Source: CBDCWQ01 sp965223435
GTDB lineage: Bacteria; Myxococcota; Kuafuiibacteriia; Kuafuiibacteriales; Kuafuiibacteriaceae
Direction: 5' to 3'
Length of the DNA stretch: 64,000 nt
Assembly: GCA_965223435.1 (NCBI GenBank)
Contig: CBDCWQ010000023.1
Coordinates: 248,001 to 312,000 of the forward strand
Shown: piece after piece, positions 44,752 through 52,798 of the stretch
Position numbering within the stretch: position 1 is the stretch's first letter
Layout: every line of letters begins with the position of its first letter
Translations under genes and position numbers: made by a program
The notes under the pieces: model-generated
What the model saw: the letters and a program-made list of their open reading frames with translations, nothing else
The model's database searches: none
Told to the model about the DNA's origin: nothing

Positions 44752-46662
44752 CTAAAATGATCTGGGTATCAGGCGCACCCGCACTGAAAACAGCCCGGCA
44801 TTTGGCTGGTTGCTGTCGACAACGATCACCCAGTCGCCGACTGCGGGTTCAGGAATTCTTATGGTGGATGGGCCGCCAGCTGCTCCGAGCTCACAGACCA
44901 CGTCTCCACCCTCCTCGCAGGTATTGAGGTAGGCGTAGACGACAGGATCAAAGCCATGGGCAGTAACCTCAATTTCCAAAGACGAGAGGCCCTCCTCCCG
45001 AAGCTTCACAAAAAACAGGCGTTCGGCGCCTCCGGCGCCTCCGCATCCGCCGGTGCGCATCGATACGTCCGAATCGAGAGCGCCAGAACCAAAACCGGAC
45101 GGGCTGAGCCTGTGAACCAAAACATCAGAACAGATATTCGAGAGAGGAATTTCATAGAGTGTCGGATTTGTCGAAATGACTGTCGCTTGGGCCTTGGTGA
45201 GGCTGAGCGGCCGATTCAGCGGAAATGCTGGAAACAGCAAGTTCTGATAGTCTGGACAATCGGCGACCGCTACGCCCATTTCACACTCGGGCGTGTCAGA
45301 GATCGGATCGTGCCCGCCGAAGATTTCGCTTGTATGTCTCAGGCCTAAATAGTGGCCAAGTTCGTGGGCCAGCAAGGTGCCCGTATCTTTGCCCCGCCGA
45401 AGCTTTTCGATCACGATACAGCTTGCGGGTGTTCCATAGATGCCACTCGGCCCAGGGCTTCCCCCGGCATGGCCGCTGGTATAGCTCAAATCTCCCACAA
45501 GGGCCACGTTGATGGCGGTTCGTCGGCGGCCGCCTTGGCTATGGGCTCGGCAGATCGATCGCGTCTCGTCACCGTTCTCTACGACTGTGGTCCCCTCGGG
45601 CAGATCCAAGAAGTCAATTCGGTGGAAGCTTGTGAAAGCTTCTTGTTCCAGTAGGCTACGTGCCTGCAATAGTAAATCGCCCACGAAAGGGGCGGTCGTG
45701 GCTGTTGCCGCGGTAAAACCGAGTCCAGGCGACAAGTGTACATTGAGATCCATCAATCCACCGGATTCAATTTTTGGTTCAAAGATCACCGAAATACGTT
45801 CGATGACCCCAGGAACGGGAATCAAATCGACGTCACCGGTGGGTTCGTAGGTTCCGGCCGTGACGCGCCAACTTCCAGCCTTCGGAACCCCACGAGGATC
45901 GTCTGATGCCGGCACCATCACCGACAACGAGCCGATGTGTGACCTGGGCGGTATGATGTCGGTGTTGGGTGGCGGCACACCGGTCAATTGCGTGCCATCG
46001 GGCGAAATCAGTGACCGGATGGACACCCGAAGCCCATCTTCGTCGACCAGTACAATCGTCAAGCTGCCGAGGCCTTCCGGAGCTTCAAATGAGAATTCGG
46101 ATCCGCCTAGCGGGGTTTCGAGCGGACCGAGCTCCAGGTTGGGCCGGGAAAGGTCAAATAGACACACCGGGAGAACATTCGTCCGATTCCCTAGCTCGAT
46201 TTCGACCTGTTCACAGACTGATCCAAGTGGACAGTCATTCGCACAAAGTTGCGTGCAAGAATCCAGGTGGCAGATTCCTGTAGCGCAGTCTCTGTTCTCC
46301 GTGCACGGTTCTGCCCAAAGTTGTTGGCTTGGTTCCAAAGGTCGACACCAGCGCGTGTGGGTTTCATGGACGCTTCCAAGCGGTGCGATGACACATGAGG
46401 CAGAACGCGCACAGTCGCCTTCGGTTTGGCACATGGTCACACACGTCTTGTTCGTTCCTACGCCAAGGCAGACGCCCGATACGCATTCGGCGTCCTCGGT
46501 ACAGGGCGCGCCATCTATCAGCTTTGAAACCAATAGCGATGGGATAACACTTGGGCATCCCCAAATCATGAGAACGACGGCAGCGGCGCAGGGTTTGGGT
46601 GCCAGGACCACGAGCCGAGTGATCCTAGGGGATTTCTGACCGCAAAGAAACGCGACCACCAC
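44752..46662 (-). CDS. Zinc metalloprotease lipoprotein (HExxHxxGxxH)
   Basis: A 636-residue secreted protein with the metzincin-type zinc site HELGHYLGLRH (His433, Glu434, His437, His443), followed by a SEIFGGHDPISDTPEC segment typical of pappalysin/M43-like proteases. The N-terminus has a long n-region and hydrophobic stretch ending LMIWGC, a possible lipobox. Residues about 50-170 are Cys-rich (DAECVSGVC, DCATGICHLDSC), of the kind common in Myxococcota lipoproteins. The C-terminal 120 residues look like a pre-peptidase-type beta domain (PAVGDWVIVVDSNQPNAG). It starts at GTG 46662, though GTG 46659 is also possible. Likely substrates are extracellular proteins, as expected for a predatory or saprophytic bacterium. 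Confidence 0.8.
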   Translation of the reverse strand: MVVAFLCGQKSPRITRLVVLAPKPCAAAVVLMIWGCPSVIPSLLVSKLIDGAPCTEDAECVSGVCLGVGTNKTCVTMCQTEGDCARSASCVIAPLGSVHETHTRWCRPLEPSQQLWAEPCTENRDCATGICHLDSCTQLCANDCPLGSVCEQVEIELGNRTNVLPVCLFDLSRPNLELGPLETPLGGSEFSFEAPEGLGSLTIVLVDEDGLRVSIRSLISPDGTQLTGVPPPNTDIIPPRSHIGSLSVMVPASDDPRGVPKAGSWRVTAGTYEPTGDVDLIPVPGVIERISVIFEPKIESGGLMDLNVHLSPGLGFTAATATTAPFVGDLLLQARSLLEQEAFTSFHRIDFLDLPEGTTVVENGDETRSICRAHSQGGRRRTAINVALVGDLSYTSGHAGGSPGPSGIYGTPASCIVIEKLRRGKDTGTLLAHELGHYLGLRHTSEIFGGHDPISDTPECEMGVAVADCPDYQNLLFPAFPLNRPLSLTKAQATVISTNPTLYEIPLSNICSDVLVHRLSPSGFGSGALDSDVSMRTGGCGGAGGAERLFFVKLREEGLSSLEIEVTAHGFDPVVYAYLNTCEEGGDVVCELGAAGGPSTIRIPEPAVGDWVIVVDSNQPNAGLFSVRVRLIPRSF

Positions 46663-47016
46663 CTAACACTTTTGCGCTCCGGGCCGCAAAATACCGGGGA
46701 AGAAATCATTGCCGTGAACCGGATCTTGGTGCGAGCAGACGCACGGCTGGACGACATCAATCTCCTATCCAACCGAGTGGCGCAAGCGAACTAAGGCGGC
46801 CAGAAGTTGGAACACGCAGATCCACATTGCTGTCTGGTTCTGTCAACAAGTCGGTAAAAGACGCCTCAGTGGTCGTAGGTCCGCGTCATAGTTGGCTAAA
46901 ACTATGCACAATCTACGATCTTGGAGGGGGTGGGCTGAGGAAAGCGAGCTGGCACAGAGCGTGCTTCGAACCGACACCAAATAAACACAACCATTCTCAT
47001 CAGGACGGAGAATACA
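46663..47016. other. Divergent intergenic region
   Basis: A 354-base gap between the metalloprotease gene (minus) and the deacetylase gene (plus). A plus-strand open frame ending at 46794 (EEIIAVNRILVRADARLDDI) reads like a protein C-terminus but has no start or upstream body, so it may be a gene remnant. GGACGGAG lies about 8 bases before ATG 47017. Confidence 0.4.
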
Positions 47017-50000
47017 ATGCATAGCACATCTGCGCCAACTCACCTACATTATCTCACACCACCCTCGAAAGATAAACGGCTTCTTTGTCGGTTTGCACTC
47101 TGCTCGCTTTTCGGCGCCGGTTTACTGGCCACCGCATGCCAAGAACCAGAGCAAGAGGCCAGTTCGAGCCCGGCGACGACCGCGCAGCAAGACAAGCGAT
47201 GCACGGGCAAAACGATGCCGGGACAATCAGGGTGGAAGAAATACAAATCCTACGGACTTTACATCGACGTAGACACGAGTGATTGCGGCTTCGGTCAAAC
47301 ACCCATTTACCTCAGCTCGCTCGGCGGAAACGGCTCACACGAGACTGTGGAAGGGGGCACTTCCATCTATTTCCCGACTCCGACTGGCTTTCGTATCTAC
47401 CTGTCCACGCGTGCCTCGGTGGAGCTGGCCGAAAGTCGAAAGTGGCACATCAACTGGGAGGCGCTGCCTCACCAGAGCAAGCTTTTAGACCAGTGTGTTG
47501 GCCAGACTGAGCCAGGCAACACCAAATGGCTTCAGCGCGGCTCCTCGGGCATCTTCACCCACGTGGATACGAAAAAGTGCGGCTTGGACCAGGTGCCGAT
47601 CTACTCCACATCTTTGGGCGGATCGGGGCACTGGCGAGCGCTTGGCGAAACTGCAGTTCAGTCTCCCACTGCAACTGGCTTCTGGATCTTTCTTTATCAG
47701 CCAGGACTCACTGTGGCTTTCGCGAAGGAGAGAAAATGGCACATCAACTGGTCAGCAGCCCGCCGAAATCTGGCGGCACCGACTTTGTGCACTGGCGAAA
47801 CCAAAAAGGAAGATTGGAGACGGTACGGCCGCCGCGAGCTGGTCGTCAACGTGGACACCACAGAGTGCGGATTTGATACAACACCCACCTACATGACATC
47901 GTTATACGGCGACCAGCACTGGAGGTCTCAAGGAAGCTCTGCCGTCCACTTTGCGACGCCCACCGGATTCAGGGTCCACGTCAAAAACGCAGACCCTGAC
48001 CGAGTTCACCTGGCATGGAAGGCTTCATTAAATCCCACTTTCGGAAACGAGTGTACCGAAGGCGCATGTTGTCAAAACGGGTTCTTCAGGCCCGCAGACC
48101 ATGCTTGCCGCGGGGTTGACTCCAGCAACGTCTGCGACGTTCCGGAGTATTGTACGGGACAATCCGCGGAGTGCCCCGATGATGGGTTTGCGCCCCCCAC
48201 CCAACAGTGCCGGGCGCAAGATCCAGCAAACGCTTGCGACAAACCTGAGTTTTGCAGTGGAACAAGTCCTGTCTGCCCACCGGACGCTTACAAAGCATCC
48301 GGTACTGTTTGTCGGCGATCGTTGGTGGGCCTCGGCTGCGATGTCGAAGAAACCTGTACGGGCACCTCACCATCTTGCCCCCCCGATGCCTTTGCGGCGG
48401 CCACGACACGATGTCGCGCCAAGAACCCAAACAACGCTTGCGACGCCGCAGAGTTCTGCTCCGGGACCTCGCCGCAGTGCCCCGAAGATGAGCCCATGGC
48501 CGCAGGTTCGGGCGCATGCCGCGAAGATGAAATGGACCTCGGTTTACACAGCATTGGCGTAAGCAGCTATCAAAAGTCGCTCTTTGGCGCCGATGCTGCG
48601 GAGCTCACCAGAGCGACCGTGCCCAGGCACGCAGGCACCGCAGCCGCCAGAATCGTTTCGGGAAGAAACGGCCTCACGCAAGGCTGGGGTATGGGGGCCC
48701 GTTTCGCGTTCCCGACCGCGGTCAATCTCCATGACTATGGTCGCATTTCGTACGCGATCCGGAGCAACAACAGCAGTCCAAACGTGAAAGTAGCATTGGA
48801 GCTTCTCATCGATACCGGGGGCTCAAACCAAAGTGTATGGAGGCAGAGCCCTTCAACCCAGCTGAGCCTGAACGACATCACCAACGTCTACAAAGAGGTC
48901 AGCCTGGCTCTCAGCCGCGACGACTTCGATCGATCTGAAGGCGCCCCCGACACCACCTTGGACATGACCAAAGTATCGGGCGTACAGTTCTTGATGCTGA
49001 TAGAACCTGGTACTGGGGGTGCGGCGAAGCAGGCCATTCTGTATGTCGATCAAATCCGATTCACAGACAAATGGCGACTCGCGGGCTATGAAACGTGGCG
49101 TGCACCCTCCATCGTGGCCGCAGAAAAAATCGCAACACCTTCGGACTTTGACGTGGGAGCGACCAGTAGGCTCGCGGTGCTGATCACCGATCCCTCCGAC
49201 AAATGGCTGGGAATCGTCCACGGGATGAAGGCCGTCGGCACACCCATCCGGGTGACCGATGACATCCAAGAGGCGCTCAAACATAAGGTCGTATGGGTGT
49301 ATCCTGCGATCCGAAACAGCAGCTCCGACCGAGCTCTTTTGCGTGAACACGTAAAAAATGGTGGCGTACTCATTGCGGGCGAGGTGGGAAACACGGACAT
49401 GAAGGACGTCTTCGGATTCGAAAGCGCTCGCTTTGTGCCTGGAACGGACCGCATCTATAACGGCAAGGAAATCTCAGGCCTGAGGTTCACCGACAGCTAT
49501 CCGACCTTGACCCAAAACCTGAAGAATTCGCGTGAAAAATGTCTGCCCATTTATCGCCGGGAGATCGGAGAAAACATGCCTACGGTCCGATACGGTGGAA
49601 CCAAGTACCCAGGCATCGCCGTGTACGACAGTGATACGGACATCGGACTCAGCACGACGACCGACAACGTCGCCGTTACGTACAACACTTACGGAAACGG
49701 AAAGGCCTATGCCATTGGTATCAACGTGGGGCTTTATGCGCTTCGCAGCTTCAATGGATTTGGAGGGGGCATGAGCCGAGACTATATCAACGGATTCGAC
49801 CCAGCGGTTGATGTGATGCTCCGACTTGTCCGCGACATTTACGTGGATGCCGAAAGTGCGGCAGTCACCTTAGCGCCGTTGCCCAACGACCAATCGTTGG
49901 CAGTCATGTTAACCCACGACATCGATACCTCCGAATCGGTTGTGAACGCCCGCGAGTACGCCCGAATGGAGCAGGAGCTAGGCGTTCCGGCGACGTATTT

Positions 50001-50913
50001 CATTCAGACGAAATATATCACCGACGCACAAGAGTCGGCGTTCAGGGGTGTGCAGGCGTTTGGAGTCATGGCCGAGCTCAGGGACATGGACATGGAAGTC
50101 GCAAGCCATTCCGTAGCCCATGCGCTCAACTTCAATAACTTTGAGCTGGGTGATGGCGCGGAACATTTCCCGTCCTATCGGCCGATCAACTTCGAGCTCA
50201 ACGATAGTCTGGAAGCCATCGGTGGGACGGTTTTGGGCGAGCTTCGTATCAGCCGGTTCATTCTCGAAGATTTTGTCTCGGATGTGACCGTCAAGTCCTT
50301 CAGGCCGGGACACTTGAAGCAACCATTTTCGTTGTCTCAGGCGATGGTCGCGGTAGGCTACGAGCAAGCGTCTATCGGTGCCGCCGCCGACACCATGACC
50401 CATCTTCCTCACAAGATGACCTACGGTCGAGGATTTCGTAGTGAAACCGACATTTTCGACTTCCCCGTGACCATCGAAGACGAACGGCCCGACTCCCCCA
50501 TTGTCACCAATCGCGTGGCCGATGCACTGACGACCGCCGAGCAGATCAGTCACAATGGAGGCATCTTTGTCATGCTTGTTCACCCGAATTTCTTGGGCGA
50601 AAAGCTGTCCTTCATGCGTGCATTCATCGAGCAAAGCAAACACAAATACATGTACACCAGCGTGGCTGAGTTCGGCGACTGGTGGGCGCGAAGAGACCTT
50701 GTCGACGTAGACAGCCAACTTCATGGCGGCATTCTTCAGGTCACTTTGGTTGCGCCTCGTCCGCTGTCTGGCCTGACCCTTGAGCTCCCGAAGGGGATGA
50801 TTCTTTCCGCAAAAAGCCAAGATGTGGAGACCTCCGGGGTTTCGGACGACTCAAAACTGGTGGTGAGCGGGGAGTTCTCTGGAGAACTGAAGCTCTATTT
50901 CAAGAAGAAGTAA
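47017..50913 (+). CDS. Lectin/disintegrin-like/polysaccharide deacetylase lipoprotein
   Basis: A 1298-residue exported protein. The signal peptide ends in LLATAC. Residues about 60-340 contain three repeats of about 95 residues, each with DVDTxxCGF..P.Y..SLGG, a PTPTGFRIYL-like strand and a closing WHINW; this resembles H-type-lectin-like beta modules. Residues about 345-510 carry four Cys-rich units (CDVPEYCTGQSAECPDD, CDKPEFCSGTSPVCPPD) strikingly like the disintegrin/Cys-rich region of ADAM proteases. A carbohydrate-binding-like beta domain follows (about 520-690). The C-terminal catalytic region (about 955-1210) is NodB-like: THDID (966-970), SHSVAH (1030-1035), FRPGHLKQPFS. It should remove acetyl groups from an extracellular polysaccharide. 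It converges on the next gene. Confidence 0.8.
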   Translation: MHSTSAPTHLHYLTPPSKDKRLLCRFALCSLFGAGLLATACQEPEQEASSSPATTAQQDKRCTGKTMPGQSGWKKYKSYGLYIDVDTSDCGFGQTPIYLSSLGGNGSHETVEGGTSIYFPTPTGFRIYLSTRASVELAESRKWHINWEALPHQSKLLDQCVGQTEPGNTKWLQRGSSGIFTHVDTKKCGLDQVPIYSTSLGGSGHWRALGETAVQSPTATGFWIFLYQPGLTVAFAKERKWHINWSAARRNLAAPTLCTGETKKEDWRRYGRRELVVNVDTTECGFDTTPTYMTSLYGDQHWRSQGSSAVHFATPTGFRVHVKNADPDRVHLAWKASLNPTFGNECTEGACCQNGFFRPADHACRGVDSSNVCDVPEYCTGQSAECPDDGFAPPTQQCRAQDPANACDKPEFCSGTSPVCPPDAYKASGTVCRRSLVGLGCDVEETCTGTSPSCPPDAFAAATTRCRAKNPNNACDAAEFCSGTSPQCPEDEPMAAGSGACREDEMDLGLHSIGVSSYQKSLFGADAAELTRATVPRHAGTAAARIVSGRNGLTQGWGMGARFAFPTAVNLHDYGRISYAIRSNNSSPNVKVALELLIDTGGSNQSVWRQSPSTQLSLNDITNVYKEVSLALSRDDFDRSEGAPDTTLDMTKVSGVQFLMLIEPGTGGAAKQAILYVDQIRFTDKWRLAGYETWRAPSIVAAEKIATPSDFDVGATSRLAVLITDPSDKWLGIVHGMKAVGTPIRVTDDIQEALKHKVVWVYPAIRNSSSDRALLREHVKNGGVLIAGEVGNTDMKDVFGFESARFVPGTDRIYNGKEISGLRFTDSYPTLTQNLKNSREKCLPIYRREIGENMPTVRYGGTKYPGIAVYDSDTDIGLSTTTDNVAVTYNTYGNGKAYAIGINVGLYALRSFNGFGGGMSRDYINGFDPAVDVMLRLVRDIYVDAESAAVTLAPLPNDQSLAVMLTHDIDTSESVVNAREYARMEQELGVPATYFIQTKYITDAQESAFRGVQAFGVMAELRDMDMEVASHSVAHALNFNNFELGDGAEHFPSYRPINFELNDSLEAIGGTVLGELRISRFILEDFVSDVTVKSFRPGHLKQPFSLSQAMVAVGYEQASIGAAADTMTHLPHKMTYGRGFRSETDIFDFPVTIEDERPDSPIVTNRVADALTTAEQISHNGGIFVMLVHPNFLGEKLSFMRAFIEQSKHKYMYTSVAEFGDWWARRDLVDVDSQLHGGILQVTLVAPRPLSGLTLELPKGMILSAKSQDVETSGVSDDSKLVVSGEFSGELKLYFKKK

Positions 50914-50918
50914 GCCAG

Positions 50919-50952
50919 GCAGGCGGAAATCCGTCCCAAACAGCTCGCCTGC
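50919..50952. terminator. Weak inverted repeat between convergent genes
   Basis: GCAGGCG (50919-50925) and CGCCTGC (50946-50952) can pair around a 20-base loop, between the stops of the deacetylase and the 609-residue lipoprotein. There is no T-run, so termination there is only a possibility. Confidence 0.3.
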
Positions 50953-50968
50953 GGGCTCTTCGCTCGAG

Positions 50969-52798
50969 CTATTCGGTCTGTGTTGTGACCTCAGTTTCGG
51001 CCAGAACTTCACTGCCATCGCTTTTCCGTACCGCAGAGACAAAGTGACGCTCGCGGGCGTTTTGTCCAGTAAGGAATTCAACACGCCACCGCAAGAGCAG
51101 GCCTTCACTTTCCGCCTCCAGATTGTCTCTCCAATTGTGGTGGCTGTTTCGGTAGCGCATCAGATCCCAGGCTTCGACTCGGTAGGTCTTGTCGATGGTC
51201 AGCTCAAAGGACACCGGGGCATAGATCAAGCTTTCGCCGATGCCCCAGCCCACATGGCGGCGAATCAAGGTTGCGGTGGGAGCGCTGTCTTTGCCCTTCA
51301 GTGAGATCGTCTCGTCCCAGGGATCGTTCTTCTGCATCGGTCGTGGGTGCATGATCCGATCGGTGACGGTCTGCCCGTCCTTGGTGACAGTTACAAAGTA
51401 GTGGGCTTCGTTGGCGTTTTTGGTGACGTCGACGAGCGTGTCGCCTACCTTGATGCGATGGCCGGTTCTGCCCATGATTTGAATGGGCTCAATGGCGTCG
51501 CCTTCGAAGACCTTGCCAATCTGACTGGGATCGGCGGTGAAGGCGATGGGTACGAGCATTTTTAGCTGTTGCACGGCATTCCGTGGGCACGAGAGCAGGT
51601 GCAAGATCTCAGTGAAGCTGGTGTTGCTGAGGGTCACCACTTGTCCGTCTTGGCACTTCTTTTGGAGGATCTGTTCCATATTTTTTCTGTCTACCCGACG
51701 CCAACCACCGTCCACCAGCCAATCGCTTTGTGATTCTTGCCCTGAGTTCATGTCCAGTTGGGTCAATACAATCTTGGGTGTGTTGTCCCAGCCGTCCATG
51801 CCCAAGAGTTTGAGTTGGGTCATCATGCTGTCCCGGTTTGGGTTTCCGTCTAGGTACGGGCGGTAGGCAGTCTGGTACCAGCTTAGATCCTTGGTGAAGT
51901 CAATGACCGAATCTTCGAACCAGTTGTGGTGCTCTGCGGAATAGGTTTGGGACCAAAATCCATGGACCGAATAGGCCTCTCGAGGTTCGCTAGAAAGCCG
52001 CACAACGGCGCTGGTCGGATGCACGGGATAGGAGCCGGCGAGGGTTTCGATGGTGTTGATAAAGCGGGTGACGGTCATTGTGTTGTTTCCGTTTTTTGCA
52101 ACCAGGACCTGGGCCGCGGATTGCAGGTCTTTGGATCCACCGCAGAGTTCCAGAGCAATGCTTTCGCAATTACCCGGGGCTTGATAGGTGAATGTGCTTT
52201 CGAAGTCTTTGCCCATGATCAGGGGTTTTTTGTCTCCTGGCGTTCGCGTGACCGACAAGTGCTCGGTGATGATACCAGCGCTTCCAAAGTCGTGCACCAA
52301 GGTTGCCGAAAGACTTGTGTCTCCCTTTGGATCTCCTAGCTTGTATTCGTCGAGGCGCAGACTGTCGCTGGGCAGCGCTTGGTGGTCATCGCTCAGCGGG
52401 CTCCGGCGAATTGTGCCCTGGGACAAGGTGGCAGCCGAAAGGTGATTGCGCCCAAGCGATTCTCGTTGCTCGGGGTGCAATGTGATGTGCACCTTGGCTG
52501 CGAGTTCGTCGTCTAGGCTGATGCTTTCTCGCCATTGGCTACACAGCTCCAGGGGGTGTGACCACTCGATCTCGATGCCTTCAAGAGATGTTCCCAAAAG
52601 AGAATCGTCTGGGCCCGCATCGGTGTTTACTCCGCTGTCGGTTGAGTCGGAGTCTATTTGCAATTTGGTGTTGCCCTGCACGCCGTTGCTTGTGCATGCA
52701 CCTTTTGATGGTTGGGGGGCGGGCCGGTTTTCGGTGGATGAACAGCCGATGAAGACAGCAAAAAAAATCAGTGTCAATACTTTCACAACGAACCTCAT
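50969..52798 (-). CDS. Large lipoprotein of unknown function, dikinase operon partner
   Basis: A 609-residue predicted lipoprotein (FFAVFIGC lipobox at about residue 19, then a Ser/Asp/Pro-rich linker to about 65). The body is beta-rich with few recognisable motifs; blocks such as SVHGFWSQTYSAEHHNWFED and VEAWDLMRYRNSHHNWRDNL occur, each with an H-H-N-W element, suggesting two related glycan- or metal-binding units. I assign no family. It begins at ATG 52798, overlapping the end of the dikinase-like gene by four bases (ATGA), so it is translated with it and is likely a functional partner, perhaps the substrate-recognition subunit. Confidence 0.6.
   Translation of the reverse strand: MRFVVKVLTLIFFAVFIGCSSTENRPAPQPSKGACTSNGVQGNTKLQIDSDSTDSGVNTDAGPDDSLLGTSLEGIEIEWSHPLELCSQWRESISLDDELAAKVHITLHPEQRESLGRNHLSAATLSQGTIRRSPLSDDHQALPSDSLRLDEYKLGDPKGDTSLSATLVHDFGSAGIITEHLSVTRTPGDKKPLIMGKDFESTFTYQAPGNCESIALELCGGSKDLQSAAQVLVAKNGNNTMTVTRFINTIETLAGSYPVHPTSAVVRLSSEPREAYSVHGFWSQTYSAEHHNWFEDSVIDFTKDLSWYQTAYRPYLDGNPNRDSMMTQLKLLGMDGWDNTPKIVLTQLDMNSGQESQSDWLVDGGWRRVDRKNMEQILQKKCQDGQVVTLSNTSFTEILHLLSCPRNAVQQLKMLVPIAFTADPSQIGKVFEGDAIEPIQIMGRTGHRIKVGDTLVDVTKNANEAHYFVTVTKDGQTVTDRIMHPRPMQKNDPWDETISLKGKDSAPTATLIRRHVGWGIGESLIYAPVSFELTIDKTYRVEAWDLMRYRNSHHNWRDNLEAESEGLLLRWRVEFLTGQNARERHFVSAVRKSDGSEVLAETEVTTQTE

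Noticed and set aside
46621..46794. Plus-strand frame ending EEIIAVNRILVRADARLDDI...
   Set aside because: Looks like a protein C-terminus but no start codon with ribosome binding site or upstream body is present; too little to call a gene.
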